Shown piece by piece: positions 1 to 5,953 of a stretch of DNA of 5,953 nucleotides. Position 1 is the first letter of the stretch. Each line of letters opens with the position of its first letter. The notes under the pieces were generated by a model. It was not told the DNA's origin, did no database searches, and worked only from the letters and a program-made list of their open reading frames with translations. The stretch is from Chitinophagaceae bacterium (GTDB lineage Bacteria; Bacteroidota; Bacteroidia; Chitinophagales; Chitinophagaceae): assembly GCA_026785745.1 (NCBI GenBank), contig JAJAZO010000444.1:1-5953 (forward strand), in the 5' to 3' direction. Both the position numbers and the translations under genes were made by a program.

Positions 1-610
1 ACGTATAAGTCTGCGATGCCTGTGGTGATATAGACCCACCAATCGTAGTTGCAGCGGATTGCTGTACCACCGTCACATTTAATCCATCAGCAGAATAAGT
101 GTATTGATTTTTTAAAGCCAGTGTTGGAGGCAAAATACTTGCTTTGAGATAATGCTCATCAGAAGTTATTTTTCCGGCGGCATCATAAATGTACACGGCG
201 CTGTCCTTCACATTAGTTCCCATTACTGTAACAGCAAACACAGAGGAGGTATATCTCGAAAGTGTCGTATTATAATTGAAACGGGTGACTATACTATCAA
301 TTCCGTTTGCAGTGAGTGCCGATGCTACCTGTACCGTTTTTTGAATGATGCCTGAACTATTCCTGTATATTTTCAAATCATTATCAACGCTGGCAGTACC
401 CGAAACACCGGTTGTATTCTCGCCTATCAGTTGTTTAGAAGCATTATATGTGTAGGAGATAAGGGTGGAATCGCTACCGGTTTTTGAACTGATCTTAACT
501 AACAGCTTATCTGCAACTGCATTTCCACCAAGCCCCCAATCAATTTCTTTCTGGCAGGATGCCAGGAAGAATACCGATAAAATAAATAAAGCAATCCTTG
601 TCTTTTTCAT
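1..610 (-). CDS. Putative surface lipoprotein of unknown function, partial (C-terminus outside window)
   Basis: An open frame reads from ATG at 610 to the window edge (203 codons, no stop), so the C-terminus is missing. Residues 1-18 form a lipoprotein signal peptide: basic start (MKKTR), hydrophobic core, then lipobox L-A-S-C with C19 as the lipidated residue. The mature start C-Q-K-E-I-D resembles the Bacteroidota lipoprotein export signal (Lys at +3 followed by acidic residues), so outer-membrane surface exposure is inferred. The rest is rich in Ser, Thr, Asn and Tyr and contains five similar short segments (Y-x-Y-N/D-x-x-G-x-I/L type) with their key Tyr at residues 55, 82, 113, 142 and 172, suggesting a repetitive beta-strand fold distantly like YD/RHS repeats. 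It starts 8 nt after the odhB stop, so co-transcription is likely. I do not recognise a named family; a function in the TCA cycle is not supported. Confidence 0.85.
   Translation of the reverse strand, partial: MKKTRIALFILSVFFLASCQKEIDWGLGGNAVADKLLVKISSKTGSDSTLISYTYNASKQLIGENTTGVSGTASVDNDLKIYRNSSGIIQKTVQVASALTANGIDSIVTRFNYNTTLSRYTSSVFAVTVMGTNVKDSAVYIYDAAGKITSDEHYLKASILPPTLALKNQYTYSADGLNVTVVQQSAATTIGGSISPQASQTYT
557..610 (-). other. Lipoprotein signal peptide (SPase II type)
   Basis: Residues 1-18 of the lipoprotein read MKKTRIALFILSVFFLAS, followed by Cys19 (codon 554-556). The basic n-region, 11-12 residue hydrophobic core and L-A-S-C lipobox fit prolipoprotein signal peptidase cleavage just before the Cys. 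This also supports ATG 610 as the true start. Confidence 0.88.
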
Positions 611-618
611 AAACGGTA

Positions 619-1890
619 TTATAATTCCAATAAAGTTTTTACCGGGTCTTTACCAATCAGCAGTTGCTGAGGATTCTCCAGCAACTCTTTTACCCTTACT
701 AAAAATCTAACCGACTCCCGGCCATCAACGATGCGATGGTCATAACTTAATGCCAGGTACATCATTGGTTTGATAACCACCTGGCCGTTTATCGCCATCG
801 GCCTTTCCTGTATTTTGTGCATTCCTAAAATAGCACTCTGCGGAATGTTGATTAACGGTGTTCTCATCAGCCAGCCAAACACACCGCCATTGGTAATGGT
901 AAATGTTCCGCCAGTCAAATCTTCTGTTGTCAATTTACTATCTCTGGCTTTACCTGCCAGTTCCACCACTTTTCTTTCTACATCAGCCATGCTCATACTT
1001 TCTACATTCCGCATTACCGGCACCGTTAATCCTCTTGGCGTACTCACTGCAATGCTGATGTCTGCATAATCATGATATATCAATTGGTCGCCATCAATAT
1101 AAGCATTTACCGAAGGCCATTCTGCCAGTGCAACCGAACAGGCTTTTGCAAAAAAACTCATAAAGCCCAACCCGACACCATGTATCTCTTTGAATTTATC
1201 TTTGTACTTCGTTCTTATTTCCATGATGCTGCTCATATCCACCTCATTAAAAGTGGTAAGCATGGCTGTCGTATTCTTTGCTTCAACCAATCTTCTCGAA
1301 ATTGTTTTCCGGAGGTTACTCATTTTCTCTGTACGAACATTGCGGCTATTGAGTTCTGTTCCAGCAAATGCCTTCTTACCCGGATTAGCCAATGCTGCCA
1401 GTACATCATCTATTAAAATCTTACCGGCGGTTCCTGTCGGAGTCACTGTTTTAGTGTCAACCTTTTTATCAGCAATAATGGCCGATGCTACGGGGCTTGC
1501 TTTTATGCCCCCATCTCCGCCAACCGGCGGAGTGTTTTCAAAACTCACTATTGTTGAAGTCACTTTGTCCTTCCGAACTTTTTCAGCAATCTTATCAACC
1601 CCAGGCTTTGCTGTCGCCTGTGGACTGTCGTCTGTGGACTGTTCTGGCTTTGCTGCTGACTCATCAATACTCGCCAGCAAATCTCCTATTTTAATGGTGT
1701 CGCCTTCTTTAATGGCACCAAGCTTTATAATACCGGCTTTCTCGGCATTCACTTCAAAAGTCGCCTTCTCACTTTCAAGTTCTGCAATCACTTCATCTCT
1801 TTCCACATAATCACCATCTTTCTTATTCCATTTCAGCAAGGTTACTTCGCTGATGGATTCGCCAACTGTTGGAACTTTTATATCTATCAT
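619..1890 (-). CDS. odhB: Dihydrolipoyllysine-residue succinyltransferase, E2 of 2-oxoglutarate dehydrogenase
   Basis: This 423-residue protein (also called sucB) is the E2o core of the 2-oxoglutarate dehydrogenase complex; it transfers the succinyl group from lipoamide to CoA in the cytoplasm. Domains in order: N-terminal lipoyl domain (about 2-77) with the lipoylated Lys42 in the ELESEKA motif; a flexible Ala/Pro/Asp/Ser-rich linker (about 78-129); a peripheral subunit-binding domain (about 131-168); and the catalytic acyltransferase domain (about 185-423). The latter holds the SYDHRIVDG motif, with catalytic His385 and Asp389. The ESEKA lipoyl motif, the DHRIVDG motif and the place next to sucA favour the succinyl- over the acetyltransferase. 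Length is near the roughly 400-residue norm. It starts 17 nt after the sucA stop with only a weak ribosome-binding sequence. Oddities: repeat-like DNA in the linker and loss of usual basic residues in the binding domain. Confidence 0.97.
   Translation of the reverse strand: MIDIKVPTVGESISEVTLLKWNKKDGDYVERDEVIAELESEKATFEVNAEKAGIIKLGAIKEGDTIKIGDLLASIDESAAKPEQSTDDSPQATAKPGVDKIAEKVRKDKVTSTIVSFENTPPVGGDGGIKASPVASAIIADKKVDTKTVTPTGTAGKILIDDVLAALANPGKKAFAGTELNSRNVRTEKMSNLRKTISRRLVEAKNTTAMLTTFNEVDMSSIMEIRTKYKDKFKEIHGVGLGFMSFFAKACSVALAEWPSVNAYIDGDQLIYHDYADISIAVSTPRGLTVPVMRNVESMSMADVERKVVELAGKARDSKLTTEDLTGGTFTITNGGVFGWLMRTPLINIPQSAILGMHKIQERPMAINGQVVIKPMMYLALSYDHRIVDGRESVRFLVRVKELLENPQQLLIGKDPVKTLLEL
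1387..1500 (-). other. Peripheral subunit-binding domain of OdhB
   Basis: Residues about 131-168 of OdhB begin S-P-V-A-S-A-I-I and end [12 protein letters not shown], matching the pattern of the small E2 domain that docks E3 (or E1) onto the complex. The overall S-P...VD...G-x-x-G-K/R...DV frame is kept, but the usual S-P-x-x-R-[RK] arginines are replaced by Ser136-Ala137, and the GTGxxGR motif reads PTGTAGK. Confidence 0.8.
1515..1532. repeat. Perfect 7-bp hairpin in the odhB linker
   Basis: CTCCGCC (1515-1521) and its exact complement GGCGGAG (1526-1532) flank a 4-nt loop AACC. The palindrome lies within codons 120-126 of odhB, in the linker just before the subunit-binding domain, where sequence is free to vary. 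Its GC-rich arms stand out against the AT-richer coding background. Confidence 0.7.
1612..1639. repeat. 14-bp tandem repeat in the odhB linker
   Basis: Two adjacent 14-bp copies, TGTCGCCTGTGGAC (1612-1625) and TGTCGTCTGTGGAC (1626-1639), differ at one position; the next bases (TGT) begin a third, broken copy. As 14 is not a multiple of three, the unit is read in two frames on the minus strand, giving Q-S-T-D-D and then S-P-Q-A-T (residues about 84-93). It falls in the linker between the lipoyl and subunit-binding domains. Confidence 0.85.
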
Positions 1891-1907
1891 AAAATCTTAT
1901 TTCAGAT

Positions 1908-4694
1908 TTAAATACTAAACGCTGTTTCAATAATCTCCGCTTGCTCCTGCAGGTGTACTTTATTATAGCCTGTAGCAGTAGAAGCAGATGGTTGCCTGCC
2001 GATCACCCCAAAATTCAGTTGCAACAAGTTCATTCGCAGGAAAGATGCTGCTCCCATGTTCAATGGTTCTTCCTGCACCCAAAACCAGGTGGCATTACTA
2101 TATTTATTTTGCAATGCTTCCAGTTGCTTATAAGGCAACGGATAAATTTGTTCAAGCCTTATAATTGCAATATCAGTTCTACCCTCCTTCTGCTGCCGTT
2201 CGGCCATATCAAAATATATCTTACCACTACAGAATAAAACTTTTTTCACCATAGCAGCATCTGCTGAAGCATCGTCAATTACTTCTTTAAATCCGCCGGT
2301 AGTAAATTCTTCTATTCTTGAATAGCTGCCGGGATGGCGAAGATTAGCCTTTGGTGAAAAATCAACCAGCGGCTTTCTGAAAGGCCATGCTAATTGCCTT
2401 CTTAACGCATGAAAGAAATTAGCTGATGTAGTAATATTAGTAATCACCATATTTAATTCAGCACATAGCTGTAAGAAACGTTCCAGTCTTGCACTGCTAT
2501 GCTCCGGCCCTTGCCCTTCGTAGCCATGTGGCAACAATAATGTAACGCCATTCATCCGGTTCCATTTTTGTTCACCGGCGGCAATAAATTGGTCAATCAT
2601 TATTTGGGCACCGTTGGCAAAATCGCCAAACTGTGCTTCCCATAAAACAAGTGCATTGGGGCTGGCCATTGCATAGCCATATTCAAATCCAAGCACACCA
2701 TACTCACTCAATAAAGAATTATATATCCGGAATATCCCTGTTGCATCAGGTATCCGGCTGAGCCTGTTGTAAGCCTGATCATTTTCTTCATTGCGCAATA
2801 CGGCATGGCGATGGGAGAAAGTTCCCCGCTGTATATCCTGCCCACTCATTCTCACATTCTTTCCATCCAGTACCAGGCTTCCATACGCCAATAATTCACC
2901 GGTAGCCCAATCCACTTTTTCTTCGGTGTCGAACAGCTTCACTTTATCCTGCAATATCTTTTCTACTTTACGAAGTGGTTTAAAATTGTCCGGCCACGTC
3001 ATCAACGCAGTAAATATTTTTTTGAAATTATCGGTGCTGATAGCTGTTACAGGTGAATAATCAAAATCAGTAGCCGTTGCCCTTCTTAATTTTTTCCATT
3101 CTACTTCCGGTGCCTGGTAATGATACGGCAATGGATGTTGTTTTACATCATCTAACCGTTCCTGCAGGTCGCCCCAGAATTTTTTCTCCATTTCCTTTGC
3201 CAACTCCTGTGCATCACTTTCCCCATTCTCCAATAAATATTTTACATACACTTCCCTCGGATTGGGATGCTTATCAATGAGTGCATATAAATGCGGCTGG
3301 GTAAACTTCGGGTCATCCCCTTCATTATGTCCATGCTTGCGATAACAAACCATGTCAATAAAAAAATCAGCATTAAATTCCTGGCGGTAACGGGTGGCTA
3401 TCTCCACACATTTTACCACTGCTTCGGGATCATCACCGTTTACATGAAAAACCGGTGCCTGCACTGCAGCAGCCAGCGACGTACAATAGTCAGAACTTCT
3501 GGCATCATCAAAATCAGTAGTAAATCCAATCTGGTTATTAATTACAAAATGCAACGTACCCCCGGTATAAAATCCATCCAGGTTACACATCTGCAATACT
3601 TCATACACTATACCCTGTCCCGCCACCGATGCATCACCATGAATTAATATTGGCAGTATCTTATCAAAATCGCTTTTATACAACACATCTGCCTTGGCTC
3701 TTGCAAAACCCACTACCACCGGGTCCACCGCTTCCAGGTGTGATGGGTTAGGCATCAATTTTAAATGAATGGTTTTATCATTCATTGTTTGCACTTCACT
3801 ACCATAGCCCATGTGATACTTCACATCACCGCTTCCCATTGTCTGGTCAGGCTTGGCAGTTCCTTCAAACTCACTGAAAATTTGTTCATAGGTTTTACCC
3901 ATAATGTTGGCCAGCACATTCAATCTTCCCCGGTGGGCCATTCCTATCACTACTTCCTGCACATCATTATCAGCAGCAATATTGATAATGGCATCCAATG
4001 CAGCAATCGTTGTTTCGCCGCCTTCTAATGAAAATCTTTTTTGCCCTACATATTTTGTGTGAAGAAATTTTTCAAACATCACCCCCTGGTTCAACTTCTC
4101 CAGTATTCTTTTTTTCTTATCTAAAGAAAGTGGCTCCAGCATTTTCTTTTCCACTTCATTGGTCAGCCAGTCAATTTTTTTCTGGTCGCTGATATATTTA
4201 AATTCAATACCAATGTGCTTGGCATATGTTTTCTCCAGATGATTATAAATATTCCGTAAGGTAGTGGTGCCAAGCCCAATCAGATTACCGGCATGAAAGG
4301 TTGAATCTAAATCTGCTTCGGTAAACCCATAAAATTCCAGTTCAATATTTGCACCTCTGTCCTTTCTTGTGCGGATAGGATTTGTCTTTGCCAGCAGATG
4401 CCCTTTATTGCGATAGCCGAGTATCATCCGGTAGGCTCTTATTTCCCGCATCCACCCGGTATCTACCGGGTCCACTTCAACAGTAACAGGCTTATCTGCA
4501 ATGGAGGCAACTAAAGGAGCAGCCGCAACAGTTTTTCCAGTACCATTAGCAACAACATTGCTCACCGCAAAATCAAAACCTTCAAAAAATTTTTTAAACT
4601 CCGGGTCAACACTATCAGGATTCTTCAAAAAATCCTGGTACATACTTTCAATAAAAGCCGGGTGCTGACTGGTGATATATTGGAAATCCTTCAT
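1908..4694 (-). CDS. sucA: 2-oxoglutarate dehydrogenase E1 component (thiamine diphosphate dependent)
   Basis: At 928 residues this is a full-length E1o (typical 900-950). It decarboxylates 2-oxoglutarate on thiamine diphosphate and passes the succinyl group to the lipoyl arm of E2o (OdhB, encoded next). Residues about 5-42 match the E1o N-terminal segment (HPAFIESMYQDFL...FFEGF), which anchors E1o to the E2 core; residues 43-75 are a variable linker. Catalytic landmarks: GMAHRGRLNV (251-260); MPNPSHLEAVDP (314-325); the ThDP/Mg motif starting HGDA (352-355, Asp354) and ending INNQIG (385-390); RKHGHNEGDDP (452-462). The C-terminal half has the RGTFSHRHAVL substrate-site motif (623-633), WEAQFGDFANGAQ (685-697), LPHGYEGQGPEHSSARLERF (721-740) and FRKPL (772-776). 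The start at 4694 is chosen because the N-terminal domain begins at once after it. It is likely the first gene of an operon, with a promoter box at 4733-4740. No frameshift or missing key residue was seen. Confidence 0.98.
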   Translation of the reverse strand: MKDFQYITSQHPAFIESMYQDFLKNPDSVDPEFKKFFEGFDFAVSNVVANGTGKTVAAAPLVASIADKPVTVEVDPVDTGWMREIRAYRMILGYRNKGHLLAKTNPIRTRKDRGANIELEFYGFTEADLDSTFHAGNLIGLGTTTLRNIYNHLEKTYAKHIGIEFKYISDQKKIDWLTNEVEKKMLEPLSLDKKKRILEKLNQGVMFEKFLHTKYVGQKRFSLEGGETTIAALDAIINIAADNDVQEVVIGMAHRGRLNVLANIMGKTYEQIFSEFEGTAKPDQTMGSGDVKYHMGYGSEVQTMNDKTIHLKLMPNPSHLEAVDPVVVGFARAKADVLYKSDFDKILPILIHGDASVAGQGIVYEVLQMCNLDGFYTGGTLHFVINNQIGFTTDFDDARSSDYCTSLAAAVQAPVFHVNGDDPEAVVKCVEIATRYRQEFNADFFIDMVCYRKHGHNEGDDPKFTQPHLYALIDKHPNPREVYVKYLLENGESDAQELAKEMEKKFWGDLQERLDDVKQHPLPYHYQAPEVEWKKLRRATATDFDYSPVTAISTDNFKKIFTALMTWPDNFKPLRKVEKILQDKVKLFDTEEKVDWATGELLAYGSLVLDGKNVRMSGQDIQRGTFSHRHAVLRNEENDQAYNRLSRIPDATGIFRIYNSLLSEYGVLGFEYGYAMASPNALVLWEAQFGDFANGAQIMIDQFIAAGEQKWNRMNGVTLLLPHGYEGQGPEHSSARLERFLQLCAELNMVITNITTSANFFHALRRQLAWPFRKPLVDFSPKANLRHPGSYSRIEEFTTGGFKEVIDDASADAAMVKKVLFCSGKIYFDMAERQQKEGRTDIAIIRLEQIYPLPYKQLEALQNKYSNATWFWVQEEPLNMGAASFLRMNLLQLNFGVIGRQPSASTATGYNKVHLQEQAEIIETAFSI

Positions 4695-4732
4695 AAAGAA
4701 ATTGACAAGTAATTATAAGGAATTGGGGTTGG

Positions 4733-4756
4733 CAAATCTACACTATTTGAGCCAAA
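4733..4756 (-). promoter_or_regulatory. Candidate Bacteroidota-type promoter for sucA-odhB
   Basis: On the minus strand TAGATTTG (4733-4740) is an exact match to the Bacteroidota -7 consensus TAnnTTTG, ending 38 nt before the sucA start; this would give a leader of about 30 nt. A TTTG (4753-4756) lies upstream but only 12 nt away, shorter than the usual spacing of about 17-23 nt for the -33 box, and no TTG sits at the ideal distance. The -7 box is convincing by position and match; the -33 assignment is doubtful. Confidence 0.5.
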
Positions 4757-4799
4757 GGCTGATTACAGAGGGTGGATTTCAATTTTCGATGTATTTTTC

Positions 4800-4875
4800 A
4801 CCGCAGAGAAAAGAAGGACGCTAAGTTTACGCTGAGATTCTCTGCGAAATCTCCTTACCTCATGTTCTCTGCGGT
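4800..4875. repeat. Intergenic palindromic repeat-like element with 11-bp arms
   Basis: ACCGCAGAGAA (4800-4810) and its exact reverse complement TTCTCTGCGGT (4865-4875) bound a 76-bp segment. Inside, TTCTCTGCG recurs at 4838-4846, so the left arm can pair with either copy, and ACGCT occurs twice (4818-4822, 4829-4833). It lies between the divergent sucA and GH3 genes and no credible ORF covers it. The CGCAGAG...CTCTGCG layout resembles a class of intergenic repeat I recall from many bacterial genomes; this is from memory and was not searched. Confidence 0.72.
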
Positions 4876-4973
4876 ATAGTTGTATTGAAGCTTTAGCAAA
4901 AATCTGAAATGACCGGTTACAGATTTCACTCTTTCACAACAGCATTCTTTGTATTTTCGGACAAACCATCTGT

Positions 4974-5042
4974 ATGAAATCATTCCTGTCAGGGTTTTTA
5001 GTTTTATCGGTATTGCTACAGCTAAGCCTTTCTGCAAAAGCC
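4974..5042 (+). other. Sec signal peptide of the GH3 enzyme
   Basis: Residues 1-23 have a Lys at position 2, a hydrophobic stretch (FLSGFLVLSVLLQLSLS) and a small-x-small A-K-A site before Gln24. The GH3 domain follows soon after (about residue 30), which supports ATG 4974 as the start and signal peptidase I processing. Confidence 0.82.
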
Positions 5043-5953
5043 CAGCCCGACAGTCTCGACATTAAAATAGGCCAACTGATAATTTTTGGTTTTTACGGAA
5101 CGCAGGTTAACAAAAATGATCTTGTATATAAAGCTGTAAAAGATGGTAAGGTCGGCAACATACTGCTCTATAGAAGAAATATTTCGGCAACGAATACCAG
5201 CAATCAACTCCGGAAACTCATTAACAATTTTCAATCCGCCGCCGCCATTCCATTATTTATCAGCATAGATCAGGAAGGCGGTTTGGTAAACCGTTTCGAC
5301 AAAGTTGCGGGGTTTCCGGCCATGCCTTCTGCATTTTTTCTGGGCAATAAAAATGATATAGAAGCTACCCGGTTGTATAGTACGAATATTGCAGGCACTT
5401 TGTCACGGCTGGGTATCAATCTTAACTATGCACCAGTGCTGGATGTTTACAATCCTGCTTGCCCGGTGCTGGGAGCAAGAGAAAGATGCTTTGCTGCTAA
5501 ACCAACTGATATTGCCAAACATGCAGAACAGGTAATACTGGCACATAATAAAGTGCAGGTACATACGATGGTTAAGCATTTTCCGGGTCATGGAAATTCG
5601 CTTAGCGATTCACATCTGGGAGTGGCCGATGTTACCAGAACATGGAAAAAAGAAGAATTAGAACCTTATCGGTTGCTAATCCAAAAAGGATTGGTAGGTG
5701 CAGTGATGACGGCCCATATTGTTAATGGCAAGCTGGATGAATCGAAGCGACCCGCCACCCTTTCCAAGAAGATAATAACAGGTATTTTAAGAGATAGTCT
5801 TGGCTTTCAGGGAGCAGTTTTTTCGGATGATATGATGATGCAGGCTATCAGTAGTCAGTACGGTCTCGAAGAATCTATTCGGCTGGCCCTTGAAGCGGGG
5901 GTTGATGTGCTGATGTTCAGCAATAATATAAAAGGGGTGGGCAACTACTCCCC
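4974..5953 (+). CDS. Secreted glycoside hydrolase family 3, NagZ-like beta-N-acetylhexosaminidase, partial 3' end
   Basis: The frame runs from ATG 4974 to the window edge (326 codons plus 2 bases), so the C-terminus is lost. Residues 1-23 are a Sec signal peptide ending A-K-A before Gln24, with no lipobox Cys, so a periplasmic or secreted enzyme is inferred. The GH3 TIM-barrel follows: ISIDQEGGLVNRF (96-108); NYAPVLDV (151-158); a substrate-site Arg probably Arg171; KHFPGHG (201-207); DSHLG (212-216), whose Asp-His pair is the acid/base in NagZ-type enzymes; and FSDDMMM (283-289), with Asp285 the likely nucleophile. These fit hydrolysis of terminal beta-GlcNAc, for example from peptidoglycan or chitin fragments, but the substrate is not proven. 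NagZ alone is about 330-350 residues; many Bacteroidota homologues continue into further domains, including beta-lactamase-like ones, so the full length is unknown. It is transcribed away from sucA, with no clear promoter or Shine-Dalgarno sequence. Confidence 0.93.
   Translation, partial: MKSFLSGFLVLSVLLQLSLSAKAQPDSLDIKIGQLIIFGFYGTQVNKNDLVYKAVKDGKVGNILLYRRNISATNTSNQLRKLINNFQSAAAIPLFISIDQEGGLVNRFDKVAGFPAMPSAFFLGNKNDIEATRLYSTNIAGTLSRLGINLNYAPVLDVYNPACPVLGARERCFAAKPTDIAKHAEQVILAHNKVQVHTMVKHFPGHGNSLSDSHLGVADVTRTWKKEELEPYRLLIQKGLVGAVMTAHIVNGKLDESKRPATLSKKIITGILRDSLGFQGAVFSDDMMMQAISSQYGLEESIRLALEAGVDVLMFSNNIKGVGNYS

Noticed and set aside
1190..1810. A 206-codon open frame on the plus strand, opposite odhB
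   Set aside because: It lies wholly antisense to the well-supported odhB frame and reads as low-complexity Ser/Leu/Ala sequence with no recognisable domain; it is a shadow of odhB codon use.
619..1890. Pyruvate dehydrogenase E2 (acetyltransferase) as the identity of the E2 gene
   Set aside because: It directly follows an unmistakable E1o (sucA), has a single lipoyl domain and carries the E2o-like ESEKA and [11 protein letters not shown] motifs.
3291..3647. A 118-codon plus-strand open frame inside sucA
   Set aside because: It is antisense to the conserved thiamine-diphosphate-binding region of sucA and has no recognisable features.
4800..4875. Rho-independent terminator
   Set aside because: The arms are 54 nt apart, no T-run follows on either strand, and the site lies between two divergent gene starts, so no transcript ends there.
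4952..4959. TATTTTCG as a -7 promoter box for the GH3 gene
   Set aside because: It has one mismatch to TAnnTTTG, no TTG at a suitable distance upstream, and would leave a leader of only a few bases before ATG 4974.
4855..5234. Two minus-strand open frames (60 and 70 codons) across the intergenic region and the GH3 5' end
   Set aside because: They overlap the GH3 signal peptide and the palindromic element, show no family resemblance, and have no start-site support.

Overview
The window looks like a chromosomal segment from a member of the Bacteroidota, most likely a Chitinophagaceae-like organism. This is inferred from three things: the protein sequences; start sites with no strong Shine-Dalgarno match and a TAnnTTTG-type promoter box; and a lipoprotein whose mature N-terminus reads C-Q-K-E, the style of the Bacteroidota surface-export signal. 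I cannot assign a genus without a search.

Layout. The minus strand, read from about 4740 down to 1, carries a tight gene string. First is sucA (4694-1908), the thiamine-diphosphate-dependent E1 of 2-oxoglutarate dehydrogenase. After 17 nt comes odhB/sucB (1890-619), the lipoyl-bearing E2 succinyltransferase. After only 8 nt comes a lipoprotein of unknown function (610 to beyond position 1). The first two encode the E1o and E2o components of the TCA-cycle complex that turns 2-oxoglutarate, CoA and NAD+ into succinyl-CoA, CO2 and NADH. The E3 (lipoamide dehydrogenase) gene is not in the window. The lipoprotein is probably co-transcribed with them but has no evident link to the TCA cycle.

A 279-bp divergent intergenic region (4695-4973) separates sucA from a plus-strand gene. 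It holds a good -7 promoter box for sucA and a 76-bp palindromic repeat-like element with 11-bp perfect terminal arms. From 4974 to the window end runs the 5' part of a secreted glycoside hydrolase family 3 enzyme of the NagZ-like beta-N-acetylhexosaminidase type, cut off by the window edge after 326 codons.

Most of the window is ordinary core metabolism and I see no convincing new biological system. The points worth a second look are small. The odhB interdomain linker carries a 14-bp tandem repeat and a perfect hairpin, both resembling short dispersed repeats placed in coding DNA. The E3/E1-binding domain of OdhB lacks most of the usual basic contact residues. The downstream lipoprotein combines a surface-export-like signal with five regularly spaced Y-x-Y type units. 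The intergenic palindrome resembles a widespread but poorly understood repeat class.
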